A DNA stretch of 64,000 nucleotides from Clavibacter michiganensis subsp. insidiosus (GTDB lineage: Bacteria > Actinomycetota > Actinomycetes > Actinomycetales > Microbacteriaceae), in assembly GCF_002240565.1 (NCBI RefSeq), contig NZ_MZMO01000001.1, forward strand, positions 1,302,001 through 1,366,000, given 5' to 3'. Under the pieces are notes generated by a model that was not told the origin of the DNA, searched no databases, and saw nothing but the letters and a program-made list of their open reading frames with translations. The position numbers and the translations under genes were made by a program. Positions 54,101-62,794 of this stretch are shown here, in pieces. Every line of letters begins with the position of its first letter. Position 1 is the stretch's first letter.

Positions 54101-56377
54101 GTGACCGGTACGGAGCTGGATCGCGAGCGGGCGTACGTCACCCGCCTCTACGGGCGACTCGACGCGGTGCGGGCGGAGACCCGGGATCAGCTGACCGCGG
54201 TGCGCGACAGCCCCACCGGCGGCACGCACCAGAACCGGTCCGAGCGCGACGCGTTCGCTCGCATCTACGAGGACCGCCTGCAGGCGCTCCGCGAGGTCGA
54301 CGAGCGCCTCGTCTTCGGGCGACTCGAGTTCGAGGACGGCCACCTGCCGGAGGACGAGCCGCGCGACGGCGCCCCCCTGCGCGCCGCCGGCGACGGCGAT
54401 CCCGTCTACCGGTACATCGGCCGCATCGGCCTCCGCGACGACGACCTCCAGCCGCTGCTCCTCGACTGGCGCGTGCCGCAGGCGAGCGCGTTCTACCAGG
54501 CCACCGCCGCCACCCCGCTCGGCGCCCGAGCCCGCCGCCACCTCACCACGCACGGCCGCGAGGTCGTGCACGTCGAGGACGAGGTCTTCGACCCGACGCT
54601 CCTCGACGAGGGCCGCACGAGCCTCCAGGGCGAGGGCGCGCTGCTCGCCGCGCTCGCCGCGGGGCGCACCGGCCGGATGAACGACATCGTCGCCACCATC
54701 CAGGCCGAGCAGGACCGCATCATCCGCTCCGACCTCCGCGGCGTGCTCGTCGTGCAGGGCGGGCCGGGCACCGGCAAGACCGCGGTCGCCCTGCACCGCG
54801 CGGCGTACCTCCTCTACTCGCACCGCGACCGGCTCGCGTCCTCGGGCGTGCTCGTCGTGGGGCCGAGCCGCTCGTTCCTCCAGTACATCGAGGCTGTGCT
54901 GCCGTCCCTCGGCGAGACGGGCGTCGTGCTCGCGAGCGTCGGACAGCTGTACCCGGGGATCGACGCGGCCGGCGAGGATGCGCCGGAGGTCGCGGCCGTG
55001 AAGGGATCCGCCGAGATGGCTGGCCTCCTGCAGCGCGCCGTCCGCTCGCGCCAGGTCGTGCCGACCGAGGCCGTCACGCTCGACGTCAACGGCGAGCGCA
55101 TCGTGCTCGAGCCGTCGCTCGTCGCGGGCGCGCTCCGCCGCGCGCAGGACAGCAGGAAGCCGCACAACGAGGCCCGCGTCGTCTTCAACAAGGCCGCGCT
55201 CGGATCCCTCGCGCAGCTCCTCGCCTCGCAGATGCGCCGCAACGGCAGCGCCCTCGACGACAGCGACCTCGCGATGCTCCGCGAGGACCTCCGCACCTCC
55301 TACGACGTGAAGGTCGCGCTCAACACCGCGTGGCTGCCGCTCACCCCCGAGAAGCTGATCCAGGACCTCTACGCGCGCCCGAACTGGCTCGCCTCGCTCA
55401 CCCCGCGCTGGAGCCCGGAGCGGCGCGCGCTCCTCCGCCGCGACCGCGACGCGCCCTTCACGATCGCCGACGTGCCGCTCCTCGACGAGGCGGCCGAGCT
55501 CCTCGGCGAGTTCAGCGCGCAGGCCGATGCGAGCGCCCGCGAGCGCGAGCAGCAGCGCCTCCGCGACATCGAGAACGCCGAGCAGGCCATCGAGAACATG
55601 GGCGTCGGCGGCATGGTCACGGCCGAGCGCCTCGCCGAGGGCTTCGCCGAGCAGGCCGCGCGCCGCACGACCGCGGAGCGCGCCGCATCCGACCGCACCT
55701 GGACCTACGGCCACATCGTGGTCGACGAGGCGCAGGAGCTCAGCCCGATGCAGTGGCGCGTGCTCCTGCGGCGCTGCCCGCTGCGCTCGTTCACCATCGT
55801 GGGCGACGTCGCGCAGGCGAGCTCCGCGGTCGGCGTCACGAGCTGGCAGGACGCGCTCGGCCCGGTGCTCGGCCGCGAGTGGCGCCTCGAGGAGCTCACC
55901 GTCAACTACCGCACGCCCGCCCGGATCGCCGAGGCCGCCGAGCGCATGGCCATCGCGCACGGCCTCCCGGTCACGCGCTCGCGGGCCGTCCGCGAGGGCG
56001 AGCACCCCATCGACACGGTCGATGTGGCGGCCGACGAGGTCGTGTCCGCCGTGGTGGACGTGGTGGACGAGGAGCGCGAGGGCGGCGACCAGGGCACGCT
56101 CGCGGTCATCGCGCGCGACGACCGCGTCGAGGAGTTGCACCTCGCGCTCGCCGAGCGGTTCGGATCCGCGGTCGGCATCGGCGTGGGCGGCCTCGGCCGG
56201 CCCATCGCCGTGCTCGGATCCCAGGAGGCCAAGGGCCTCGAGTTCGACGTCGTCGTCATCGCGGAGCCCGACGAGATCCTCGCGCACACGTCGCGCGGCG
56301 CCGCAGGCCTCTACGTCGCCATGACGCGGCCCACGCAGCGCCTGCACATCGTCACCTCGTCGGGCTTCTCCGCCTGA
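54101..56377 (+). CDS. HelD-type RNA-polymerase-associated ATPase
   Basis: The 758-residue superfamily-1 protein has Walker A QGGPGTGKTAVALHRAA and Walker B VVDEAQELSPMQWRVLLRR. The later helicase motifs VNYRTPARIAEAAERM, SQEAKGLEFDVVVI and YVAMTRPTQRLHIV are also present. The charged N-terminal ~100 residues and coiled-coil insertion match HelD. HelD binds RNA polymerase, recycling stalled complexes and giving rifampicin tolerance in some species. GTG starts at 54095 and 54101 differ by two codons. A TAGGAT box is upstream. Confidence 0.93.
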   Translation: MTGTELDRERAYVTRLYGRLDAVRAETRDQLTAVRDSPTGGTHQNRSERDAFARIYEDRLQALREVDERLVFGRLEFEDGHLPEDEPRDGAPLRAAGDGDPVYRYIGRIGLRDDDLQPLLLDWRVPQASAFYQATAATPLGARARRHLTTHGREVVHVEDEVFDPTLLDEGRTSLQGEGALLAALAAGRTGRMNDIVATIQAEQDRIIRSDLRGVLVVQGGPGTGKTAVALHRAAYLLYSHRDRLASSGVLVVGPSRSFLQYIEAVLPSLGETGVVLASVGQLYPGIDAAGEDAPEVAAVKGSAEMAGLLQRAVRSRQVVPTEAVTLDVNGERIVLEPSLVAGALRRAQDSRKPHNEARVVFNKAALGSLAQLLASQMRRNGSALDDSDLAMLREDLRTSYDVKVALNTAWLPLTPEKLIQDLYARPNWLASLTPRWSPERRALLRRDRDAPFTIADVPLLDEAAELLGEFSAQADASAREREQQRLRDIENAEQAIENMGVGGMVTAERLAEGFAEQAARRTTAERAASDRTWTYGHIVVDEAQELSPMQWRVLLRRCPLRSFTIVGDVAQASSAVGVTSWQDALGPVLGREWRLEELTVNYRTPARIAEAAERMAIAHGLPVTRSRAVREGEHPIDTVDVAADEVVSAVVDVVDEEREGGDQGTLAVIARDDRVEELHLALAERFGSAVGIGVGGLGRPIAVLGSQEAKGLEFDVVVIAEPDEILAHTSRGAAGLYVAMTRPTQRLHIVTSSGFSA

Positions 56378-56481
56378 TCCGCGGCACCGCCCGACGCCTC
56401 TCGGGCCAGCGCGCGGCGCTCGCGTGAACACTATGAAGACAAGTGGCATCGGGCCGCGCACGCGCGGATGATGGGCCGGTC

Positions 56482-58066
56482 ATGACCCCTCCTCCCGCAT
56501 CCCCCGGCCCCTCGTCCGCATCCGGCACCGGGACGGATCCCGGCCCCGGGGGGAGCGCCGCGGGACGAGGCGGATCCGGCGCCTGACGGGGTCGCGTCCG
56601 TAGCTGAGCCCGATGCGGATGCCGCAGACGCCGCGGCCGCCGCCCGCCGTGCCCGCCGCTCGCGCGCCGTCCAGGTCGTCGTCATCGTGGCGGTCGCGGT
56701 CGGCATCGCGCTCGTCCCGCCGCCCGCCGGGGTCGACCCGCGCGGCATGCACATGGCCGGGATCTTCGTGGGCACGGTCCTCGCGCTGATCCTCCAGCCG
56801 CTGCCGACCGCGCCCGTGGCGCTCACCGGCCTCGCGGTCGCGATGCTCACCGGCACGATGACCACGGACGGCGAGGCGCTCGTCGGCTTCGCGAACCCCA
56901 CCATCTGGCTCATCGTCGCGTCGTTCTTCATCGCCGACGGCTTCCTCGTCACGGGCCTCGGCCGCCGCATCGCGCTCGCGTTCGTGTCGCGCCTCGGCGG
57001 ATCCAGCCTCGGCCTCGCGTATGGCATGGCGCTCACCGACCTGGTGCTCGCCCCCGCGACGCCGTCGAATACCGCGCGTGCGGGCGGCGTCGTCTACCCG
57101 ATCGTCGCGTCGCTCAGCCGGGTGCAGGGATCCACCCCCGACTCCGACGCCTCGCGACGCCGCCTCGGCTCCTACCTCGCGCTCACGAGCGTGCAGGTCA
57201 ACACCGTCACCTCCGCCATGTTCGTCACGGCCATGGCCGGCAACCCGGTCGCGCAGAAGGCCGCGGCCGACCTCGGCATCGAGGTCACCTGGGGCGGCTG
57301 GGCGCTCGCCGCGCTCGTGCCCGGGCTCCTCAGCCTGGTCGTCGTGCCGTGGGCGATGTCGCGCGTGTACCCGCCGACCCTCACCCGCACTCCCGAGGCG
57401 CCCGCCCATGCGCGCGAGGAGCTGCGAGGGCTCGGGCCGCTGTCCGGCCACGAGCGGATCATGGCCGGGACCTTCGTGCTGCTGCTCGTGCTCTGGTGCG
57501 GCGGATCCCTGTTCGGCATCCCCGCGACCGCCGCGGCGTTCGGCGGCATCGCGGTGCTGCTGGTCACGGGCGTCCTCAAGTGGTCGCACCTCGCCGCGAA
57601 CGCCTCGGCGTGGTCGACGCTCATCTTCTTCGCGGTGCTCGTCGGCATGGCCGACCAGCTCGACGCGCTCGGCGTCATCGACCTCGTGGGCGGCGCCGTC
57701 TCCGGATCGGTCGGCGGCCTGCCCTGGCCGTGGGCCTTCGCGGTGCTCGCGCTCGTGTACTTCTTCTCGCACTACCTGTTCGCGTCGAACACGGCCCACA
57801 TCGTCGCGATGTACGCGGTCTTCCTCGGCGCCGCGGTCGCGACCGGCACGCCACCGCTGTTCGCCGCGCTCGTGCTCGGCTTCATCGGCAACCTCTTCGG
57901 CGGCATCTCGCACTACGCGTCGGGGCCGTCGGGCGTGGTCTTCGGATCCGGCTACGTCACGACCAGGGAGTGGTTCCGCGTCGGCTTCGTGATGGCCGTG
58001 GTGCTCATCGTGATCTGGGGCGTCGTCGGCACCGCGTGGATGGGCGTGCTCGGCCTCCTGGCCTGA
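56482..58066 (+). CDS. DASS-family dicarboxylate/anion transporter, N-terminus frameshifted at G6
   Basis: About 460 residues in the main frame (from ~56687) encode about 12 membrane segments with the DASS/SodiT-type motifs TAPVALTGLAVAML, NPTIWLIVASFF, PATPSNTARAGGVVYPI and FASNTAHIVAMY. This transporter imports 2-oxoglutarate, malate or similar anions. Convincing coding sequence extends upstream (PDADAADAAAAARRARRSRAVQ) but has no start codon. An ATG at 56482 in a second frame (MTPPPASPGPSSASG) joins it if the G6 run at 56548-56553 had 5 G. Without that, translation starts at GTG 56687. Confidence 0.82.
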
Positions 58067-58069
58067 CGC

Positions 58070-59437
58070 TCACCGCTCCTGCGAGGAGCCGTGCAGTCGC
58101 CGGTACTGGCGGGGGCTCTGCGCGTGACGCAACGCGAACAGCCACGCGTCCTGGCCCACCTCGGGCATGCCCTCGCGGATGCGTCGAGGAGGCAGCAGGG
58201 CACGTGACCGTCCTCGGAAGAGGAACACCGCCCCCGCCGTCCCTGCCGTCAGGAGGCCGAGGGCGCTGCCCACGATCGCGTACCAGGGGTCCGTGGACAT
58301 CCACGAGGAGAGGTTGAGGGTGGCCACGACCGTCCCGATCCCGGCGGAGAGACCGAGGACGACGGCCCGGACCTGGATGCGATGGAGCGCGAAGCTCCGC
58401 TCGGCCTCGACCACGAGCCGCCGCGCCTCCGCGACCTCGGCACGGGCGGTGACGAGGTCGTGCTGCGTCGGAGCGGACCTGGCGTGCTCAGCGGCGAGTC
58501 TCTCTGCCCCGCACGGAGAGGTGGTCGCTGGAGGAGGGGCGGAGATGGGCGCGCTCCGTCGTGGAGCGGGCACGTCGAGGGGGCTCGGCGTGTTCACGTA
58601 GAGGAGCTTGTGCAGAGCCGTGCGCACTTCGGTCGGCGTCCGAAAATCGCCATCGGCCACCCATGCGACGGCGGCATCCGTCGTCGTGTGGCCGACCGCG
58701 GTGACGACGGGTACGTCCGCCTCGGCGACGGCGTTGATGACCCGGACATCGTTGAGGACCACCCAGTCCCGCCACTTCCCGCCGCCCCGGAACAGGACGA
58801 TCAGGTCAGTGTCCTCCTTGGACACCGAGGTGACTCTGTCCGCTATCGCCTGGCTGTCATTGAACGGGATGCCGAACCAACGTGGTTCCATCTTGTCGAG
58901 CCGCAAGCCGGACTTGATGTCAGACCGAGCGGTGTCGCTGAGCGGACCGATGAACGTGACCCGCAGCGACCCCGACGGCGACACGCTCCTGGGCAGCCCG
59001 GATGGCGGGGTCGTACGACGCTCCAACCGGTGCCGCGCCACCGCGCATGTGCGGGGATCGTTGGCGAGGCGGGCACGCTGCTCCCGGGGCGACAGCCGCC
59101 CCCTGCTCTCCTTCTTGGACGCTCGGGTCGCTCGGAGTGCAAGGAGGCAGTCCTGGTCGAGGACGTCGAATCTCCCCGTCAGCTCGACGACGTCGCCGAC
59201 CCGAAGTCCCGTGATCGTCTCGGGGTTGCAGATCGTGGGGATGGACCTCGTGCGTCCGTCGAGCACGCCCGTCATGTCCACCAGCTCGAAGCGTGTGCGG
59301 GTCTTGCTGATTTCCGCGATCTCACCAGAGATCTTCACGGTCTCCCGTTCACTGAGGAGGAAGCTGCTGCTGAGCTGCGAGAAGGTGACGACCTCAGCCG
59401 CACCTCGTCCCGGCGTCTGAGGAGGAAATGCGGCCAT
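58070..59437 (-). CDS. Membrane-tethered ExoVII large-subunit-like protein
   Basis: The 455-residue protein has an OB-fold-like N-terminus (~15-105). A domain similar to the ExoVII XseA catalytic core follows (~155-275; FRGGGKWRDWVVLND with Arg217, VVTAVGHTTTDAAVAW with His250). Then come a short helix and two membrane segments (~357-377, ~386-407) and a basic tail. XseA trims single-stranded DNA. Aligned with GHETD, the catalytic Asp is Thr here and Asp254 is one residue later. The two membrane segments are unusual for ExoVII, and no xseB is adjacent. It may be a membrane nuclease or a catalytically altered relative. Confidence 0.8.
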   Translation of the reverse strand: MAAFPPQTPGRGAAEVVTFSQLSSSFLLSERETVKISGEIAEISKTRTRFELVDMTGVLDGRTRSIPTICNPETITGLRVGDVVELTGRFDVLDQDCLLALRATRASKKESRGRLSPREQRARLANDPRTCAVARHRLERRTTPPSGLPRSVSPSGSLRVTFIGPLSDTARSDIKSGLRLDKMEPRWFGIPFNDSQAIADRVTSVSKEDTDLIVLFRGGGKWRDWVVLNDVRVINAVAEADVPVVTAVGHTTTDAAVAWVADGDFRTPTEVRTALHKLLYVNTPSPLDVPAPRRSAPISAPPPATTSPCGAERLAAEHARSAPTQHDLVTARAEVAEARRLVVEAERSFALHRIQVRAVVLGLSAGIGTVVATLNLSSWMSTDPWYAIVGSALGLLTAGTAGAVFLFRGRSRALLPPRRIREGMPEVGQDAWLFALRHAQSPRQYRRLHGSSQER

Positions 59438-59736
59438 GTCGGGGAGCCTGGCACCGGGTGAGCCGCACCCGCCGGTCTCGCGCACAGTCCGAGGGCAGGG
59501 AGATGGGCCGGCCCGATGACGGGCCGACCCTGCGGTCGTGGTCCCGGCGCCGAGACCCCTCTCCATGCGCCGTCCGTGCGACCGCTCTCCCCATGACATC
59601 CGGACCCGTGGTGCATCGCGTCTCTGGTGGTCCGGCGCATTGCAGTCTCTTCGGACCGGGCGCGCGATCGGATCGGCGGCCGAGGTGACGGCTCCCTGTA
59701 CGCGCGGTCGCGTGCGCGGGCGTCAGCGCGCGGGCG
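59438..59736. other. 299-base intergenic region, no feature seen
   Basis: The region before the ExoVII-like gene contains only spurious, highly basic reading frames. No repeat, clear terminator or RNA was seen. It probably holds the promoter of the ExoVII-like gene. Confidence 0.5.
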
Positions 59737-60495
59737 TCAGCGCACCGGTGCCGGCCATCCCACGTCGTCGGAGGTGAGGAGCGGCATGTCGCCGCACCCG
59801 TCGAGCACGCGCGCCATCGCGTCGTGCTCGGCCCACGTCACGCTGAGCTCGGTGCGCACCTTGATCGACACCTGCCGCACCACGAGCGCGCACGCGTCCG
59901 CGGGATCCTCGGGCAGCCACGCGTCCGCCGTCGCGTCGGACTTCGCGGTGTTCTCGGCGGCGGACGCGGCGACCAGCTCCAGCGGGTCGTTCGCGAACGC
60001 CGCGCGGTAGTCCGCGTCCCAGCGCCACGCGCCGGCCGACCACGCGTCCGACAGCGACACGACGTGGTCGATCTGCACGGCCTCCGGATCCCGCGACCGG
60101 TCGAAGGACACGCGCGCCCCCGAGTACGGATCCTCCAGCACGCCCGCCTGCACGACGCAGCCCCGCGTGCCGCCGCGGATCTCCGCGTCGGCGAGGTCGC
60201 GCCGCAGCACGTCGTTGCGGGTGTCGCAGCCGTTGCGGTCGACGTCCGTGCGCCAGGCGAACGACTCGCGGTCGTAGCCGTCGACGCGATCCTCGGCCCG
60301 CACCTCGAGCCCGTCGAGGGCGAGGCGCGCGGATCCGGTCGAGCCCGGCTCCGCGCCCAGCCCCGACGTGCCGCCGCCGGCCGCGCCCGACCCGGCCCCC
60401 GGATCCCCGCGCCACTGCACGAGGCTCGCGACGATGACGAGCACGAGCGCCGCCAGCGTCACGAGCACGGGCGTCTTCCTCCGCCGCCGCGTCAC
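59737..60495 (-). CDS. HNH endonuclease family protein (DUF1524), secreted or membrane-anchored
   Basis: The 252-residue protein has one N-terminal hydrophobic segment after RRRRK (TPVLVTLAALVLVIVASLV), a linker rich in Gly/Ser/Ala, then a DUF1524-type HNH nuclease: VQIDHVVSLSDAW (Asp-His), PLELVAASAAENTAKSD (Asn), and ADAWLP. Such nucleases are usually exported and cut DNA outside the cell. The four Cys (NGCDTRND, RGCVV, DACALV, DGCGD) may form disulfides. The GTG start overlaps the MFS stop (GTGA), so it is co-translated with the transporter. Confidence 0.88.
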   Translation of the reverse strand: MTRRRRKTPVLVTLAALVLVIVASLVQWRGDPGAGSGAAGGGTSGLGAEPGSTGSARLALDGLEVRAEDRVDGYDRESFAWRTDVDRNGCDTRNDVLRRDLADAEIRGGTRGCVVQAGVLEDPYSGARVSFDRSRDPEAVQIDHVVSLSDAWSAGAWRWDADYRAAFANDPLELVAASAAENTAKSDATADAWLPEDPADACALVVRQVSIKVRTELSVTWAEHDAMARVLDGCGDMPLLTSDDVGWPAPVR

Positions 60496-61844
60496 GGCGT
60501 CGGGTCCCGGGAGTCGTAGCGCTCGAACGACGGCAGCGCGCGGATGAGGATCCACACCACCACCGCGATCAGCAGCCCGCCCACGAGCGACGGCACCCAC
60601 AGCGCCGCGAACAGCGTGACGATCCCGATGTACGCGTCGCCGAGCCGCGGCCCGCCCGTCACCACGACGATGAAGATGCCCTGCAGCCGCCCGCGCATGT
60701 TGTCGGGCACCGCGGTCTGCAGCATCGTGTTGCGGAAGATCGAGGAGACGTTGTCGGCCGCGCCTGTGAGGGCGAGCAGCACGGAGGCGGCGGCGATCCC
60801 GGGGATGCTGGCGTCCTCGATGCGCGACCCGATGCCGTGCAGCACGCCCGGCTGCGACGCGAGGAGCAGCACGACGCCGAAGCCCGCGGTGGAGAGGCCG
60901 TACGCGACGATGGCCCAGCGGATGGCCCGGCCGTGGCGCGTCACCCGGCCGACGGATCCGCTCAGCACGCTGCTCACGAGGCTCCCGACGGCGCCGGCCG
61001 CCGTGAGGATCCCGACCGTCACCGGCCCGCCGCCGAGCACGACCGCGCCCACGGCCGGGAACAGCACGCGCGGCTGCCCGAAGGTCATGGCGATGATGTC
61101 GACGATGAACGACATGCGGATGTTCGGCGCCGTCTTCAGGAACCCGAGCCCGTACCTGATGGATGCCAGCCCCGGCCGCTGCACCTCGCCCTCGGGCGCG
61201 ATCCGCGGCAGCGCGAGCACGCCCGTGAACGCCGCGAGGAAGAGCACGGCGTCGACCGTGTACGTCCACTGGAAGCCGACCGACGCGACGAGCACGCCCG
61301 CGAGCGCCGGCCCGACCGTGACCATGACGCCGAGGCTGATCCCGCCCAGCGCGCTGGCCGCGGGCAGCAGGTGCGGCGGGAGGATGCGGGGGAGGATCGC
61401 CTGCCGGCTCGTCCCGATCACCGTCGCCGCGACCGCGTTGAGGATGCTCAGCGCGTAGAGCGACCCCACCGTCTCCGCGTGCGTCCACGCGAGCGCCGCC
61501 AGCACGATGGTCGACCCCCACGCCACGCACGACGCGATGAGCGCGACCTTCCGCCGGTCGAACGCATCCGCGAGCATGCCGCCGTAGAGCCCCGCGAGGA
61601 TCATCGGCAGGAGCGACAGCACGCCCACGAGCGCGACCGATCCGGTGGATCCCGTCAGCTCGTACACGTGCAGCCCGATCGCCACGACCGTCATCTGGCT
61701 GCCGATGCCCGCGATGGCGTTGCCCGCCCAGAGCCGCGCGAACGCGGGGCTCTCCTTGAGCGGCGACAGGTCGACGAAGTGGCTGCCGCGCACCTGCCGC
61801 TCGTCGGGGATCGGGATGGGGGAGGTCTCGGGCGGGGTGCTCAC
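60492..61844 (-). CDS. MFS transporter (second copy type)
   Basis: The ~450-residue protein has about 12 membrane segments and the MFS loop GMLADAFDRRKVALIASC. It resembles the EntS/macrolide-efflux branch, like the transporter at 2812, and is probably an exporter. The GTG giving STPPETSP is preferred over one 12 codons upstream (61880). Its stop overlaps the HNH gene start (GTGA). Substrate unknown. Confidence 0.83.
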   Translation of the reverse strand: MSTPPETSPIPIPDERQVRGSHFVDLSPLKESPAFARLWAGNAIAGIGSQMTVVAIGLHVYELTGSTGSVALVGVLSLLPMILAGLYGGMLADAFDRRKVALIASCVAWGSTIVLAALAWTHAETVGSLYALSILNAVAATVIGTSRQAILPRILPPHLLPAASALGGISLGVMVTVGPALAGVLVASVGFQWTYTVDAVLFLAAFTGVLALPRIAPEGEVQRPGLASIRYGLGFLKTAPNIRMSFIVDIIAMTFGQPRVLFPAVGAVVLGGGPVTVGILTAAGAVGSLVSSVLSGSVGRVTRHGRAIRWAIVAYGLSTAGFGVVLLLASQPGVLHGIGSRIEDASIPGIAAASVLLALTGAADNVSSIFRNTMLQTAVPDNMRGRLQGIFIVVVTGGPRLGDAYIGIVTLFAALWVPSLVGGLLIAVVVWILIRALPSFERYDSRDPTP

Positions 61845-61947
61845 GTGTCGCTGCGTCGTCTCTCTAGAGTGGATTTCCACGCTAGCCGAGTCCGCCGACG
61901 CCGGCCGCTCGCGCGGCCGTCCGCCCGCGGGAGCGTCCCGCCCCTCC

Positions 61948-61956
61948 TGCTATGCT
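61948..61956 (+). promoter_or_regulatory. Extended -10 promoter of rpsO
   Basis: TGCTATGCT contains TG-n-TATGCT, an extended -10 box. Transcription should start near 61963, giving an ~85-base leader before rpsO. The leader contains a small hairpin (GCCGT-CTGA-ACGGC at 61966-61979). Confidence 0.7.
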
Positions 61957-62047
61957 CGTGCGGTTGCCGTCTGAACGGCCGCGGATCAAGAGAGCTCGCA
62001 CATCCTGTGACGGGCGCCGCGCAACGAACACGAGAGGGGATCATCAC

Positions 62048-62317
62048 ATGGCTCTGGAAGCAGACGTCAAGAAGGCGATCATCGACGAGTACGCGACCCA
62101 CCCCGGTGACACCGGATCCCCCGAGGTGCAGATCGCGCTCCTCACCAAGCGGATCACGGGCCTCACCGAGCACCTCAAGGAGCACAAGCACGACCACCAC
62201 ACGCGTCGTGGCCTGCTCCTCCTGGTCGGCCAGCGTCGCCGTCTCCTCGGCTACCTGTCCAACGTCGACATCGAGCGCTACCGCGCCCTGATCGCGCGCC
62301 TGGGCCTCCGCCGCTGA
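62048..62317 (+). CDS. rpsO: 30S ribosomal protein S15
   Basis: The 89-residue protein begins [16 protein letters not shown] and has [44 protein letters not shown] and the end [13 protein letters not shown], all S15. It binds 16S rRNA in the platform of the small subunit. A GAGAGGGG ribosome site precedes the ATG. It is followed by a terminator and pnp, the classic rpsO-pnp order. Confidence 0.98.
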   Translation: MALEADVKKAIIDEYATHPGDTGSPEVQIALLTKRITGLTEHLKEHKHDHHTRRGLLLLVGQRRRLLGYLSNVDIERYRALIARLGLRR

Positions 62318-62359
62318 CACGCATCACGCGTCGCTGATCGCACAGCTTGCGAAGCAGAC

Positions 62360-62387
62360 GGGCCGCCACCCTCCGGGGTGGCGGCTC
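62360..62387 (+). terminator. Terminator after rpsO
   Basis: Hairpin with a 9-bp core (GCCGCCACC / GGTGGCGGC) extended by one or two pairs on each side, followed by a GTCCGTCGTTAAGG stretch with weak T content. Lies 42 bases after the rpsO stop, so pnp has its own promoter. Confidence 0.7.
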
Positions 62388-62461
62388 GTCCGTCGTTAAG
62401 GGGTGCGTCATCCGCCCGACACCCGGCAATGCCCGCCATCCCGGGCCCGCGAGGGGCCGGG

Positions 62462-62470
62462 TGCTACCAT
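62462..62470 (+). promoter_or_regulatory. Extended -10 promoter of pnp
   Basis: TGCTACCAT has TG-n-TACCAT, an extended -10 box. Transcription should start near 62477. Confidence 0.65.
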
Positions 62471-62476
62471 GGCCGA

Positions 62477-62794
62477 AGTGATCCAGCGGACGCCCAGCGT
62501 CACGATGCGATCACGACAGATGGAGCTGGCTGGCAGGAGCTGGTCGTTGGTGGTGGTATTCCGAGTCGCTCGGAGCATTCCCACTGATGGCCAGACATGC
62601 GCCCGCCGCCGTCGGCCACCGGCCGACGCGCGGAACCAGCCGCGCACGTGCACCCCGGATCCGCATCAGGCGGACGCCGCGGTGTCGCCTCGCCCGCTCC
62701 TCCTCTGTCGTAGGAGGTCCGCATCCACACGGGATGCAGGACGAACGCCCGACGGGCGTCGCCGAGAGGCGCAACACGAAGGAGAGAGACCTCA
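62477..62794 (+). other. Long structured 5' leader of pnp
   Basis: About 318 bases without a good gene. Several stem-loops stand out: GTCGGCC-ACC-GGCCGAC at 62611-62627, GCATCC-N5-GGATGC at 62721-62737, ACGCCC-GAC-GGGCGT at 62745-62759, plus CCGAG/CTCGG near 62558 and CCTCCT/AGGAGG around 62699-62717. A GGAGAGAG ribosome site ends it. A long, folded leader suggests post-transcriptional control of pnp, as known elsewhere (inference). Confidence 0.55.

Noticed and set aside
61871..61882. GTGGATTTCCAC as a transcription-factor operator
   Set aside because: The palindrome is only a 5-bp stem and may arise by chance; not listed as a feature.
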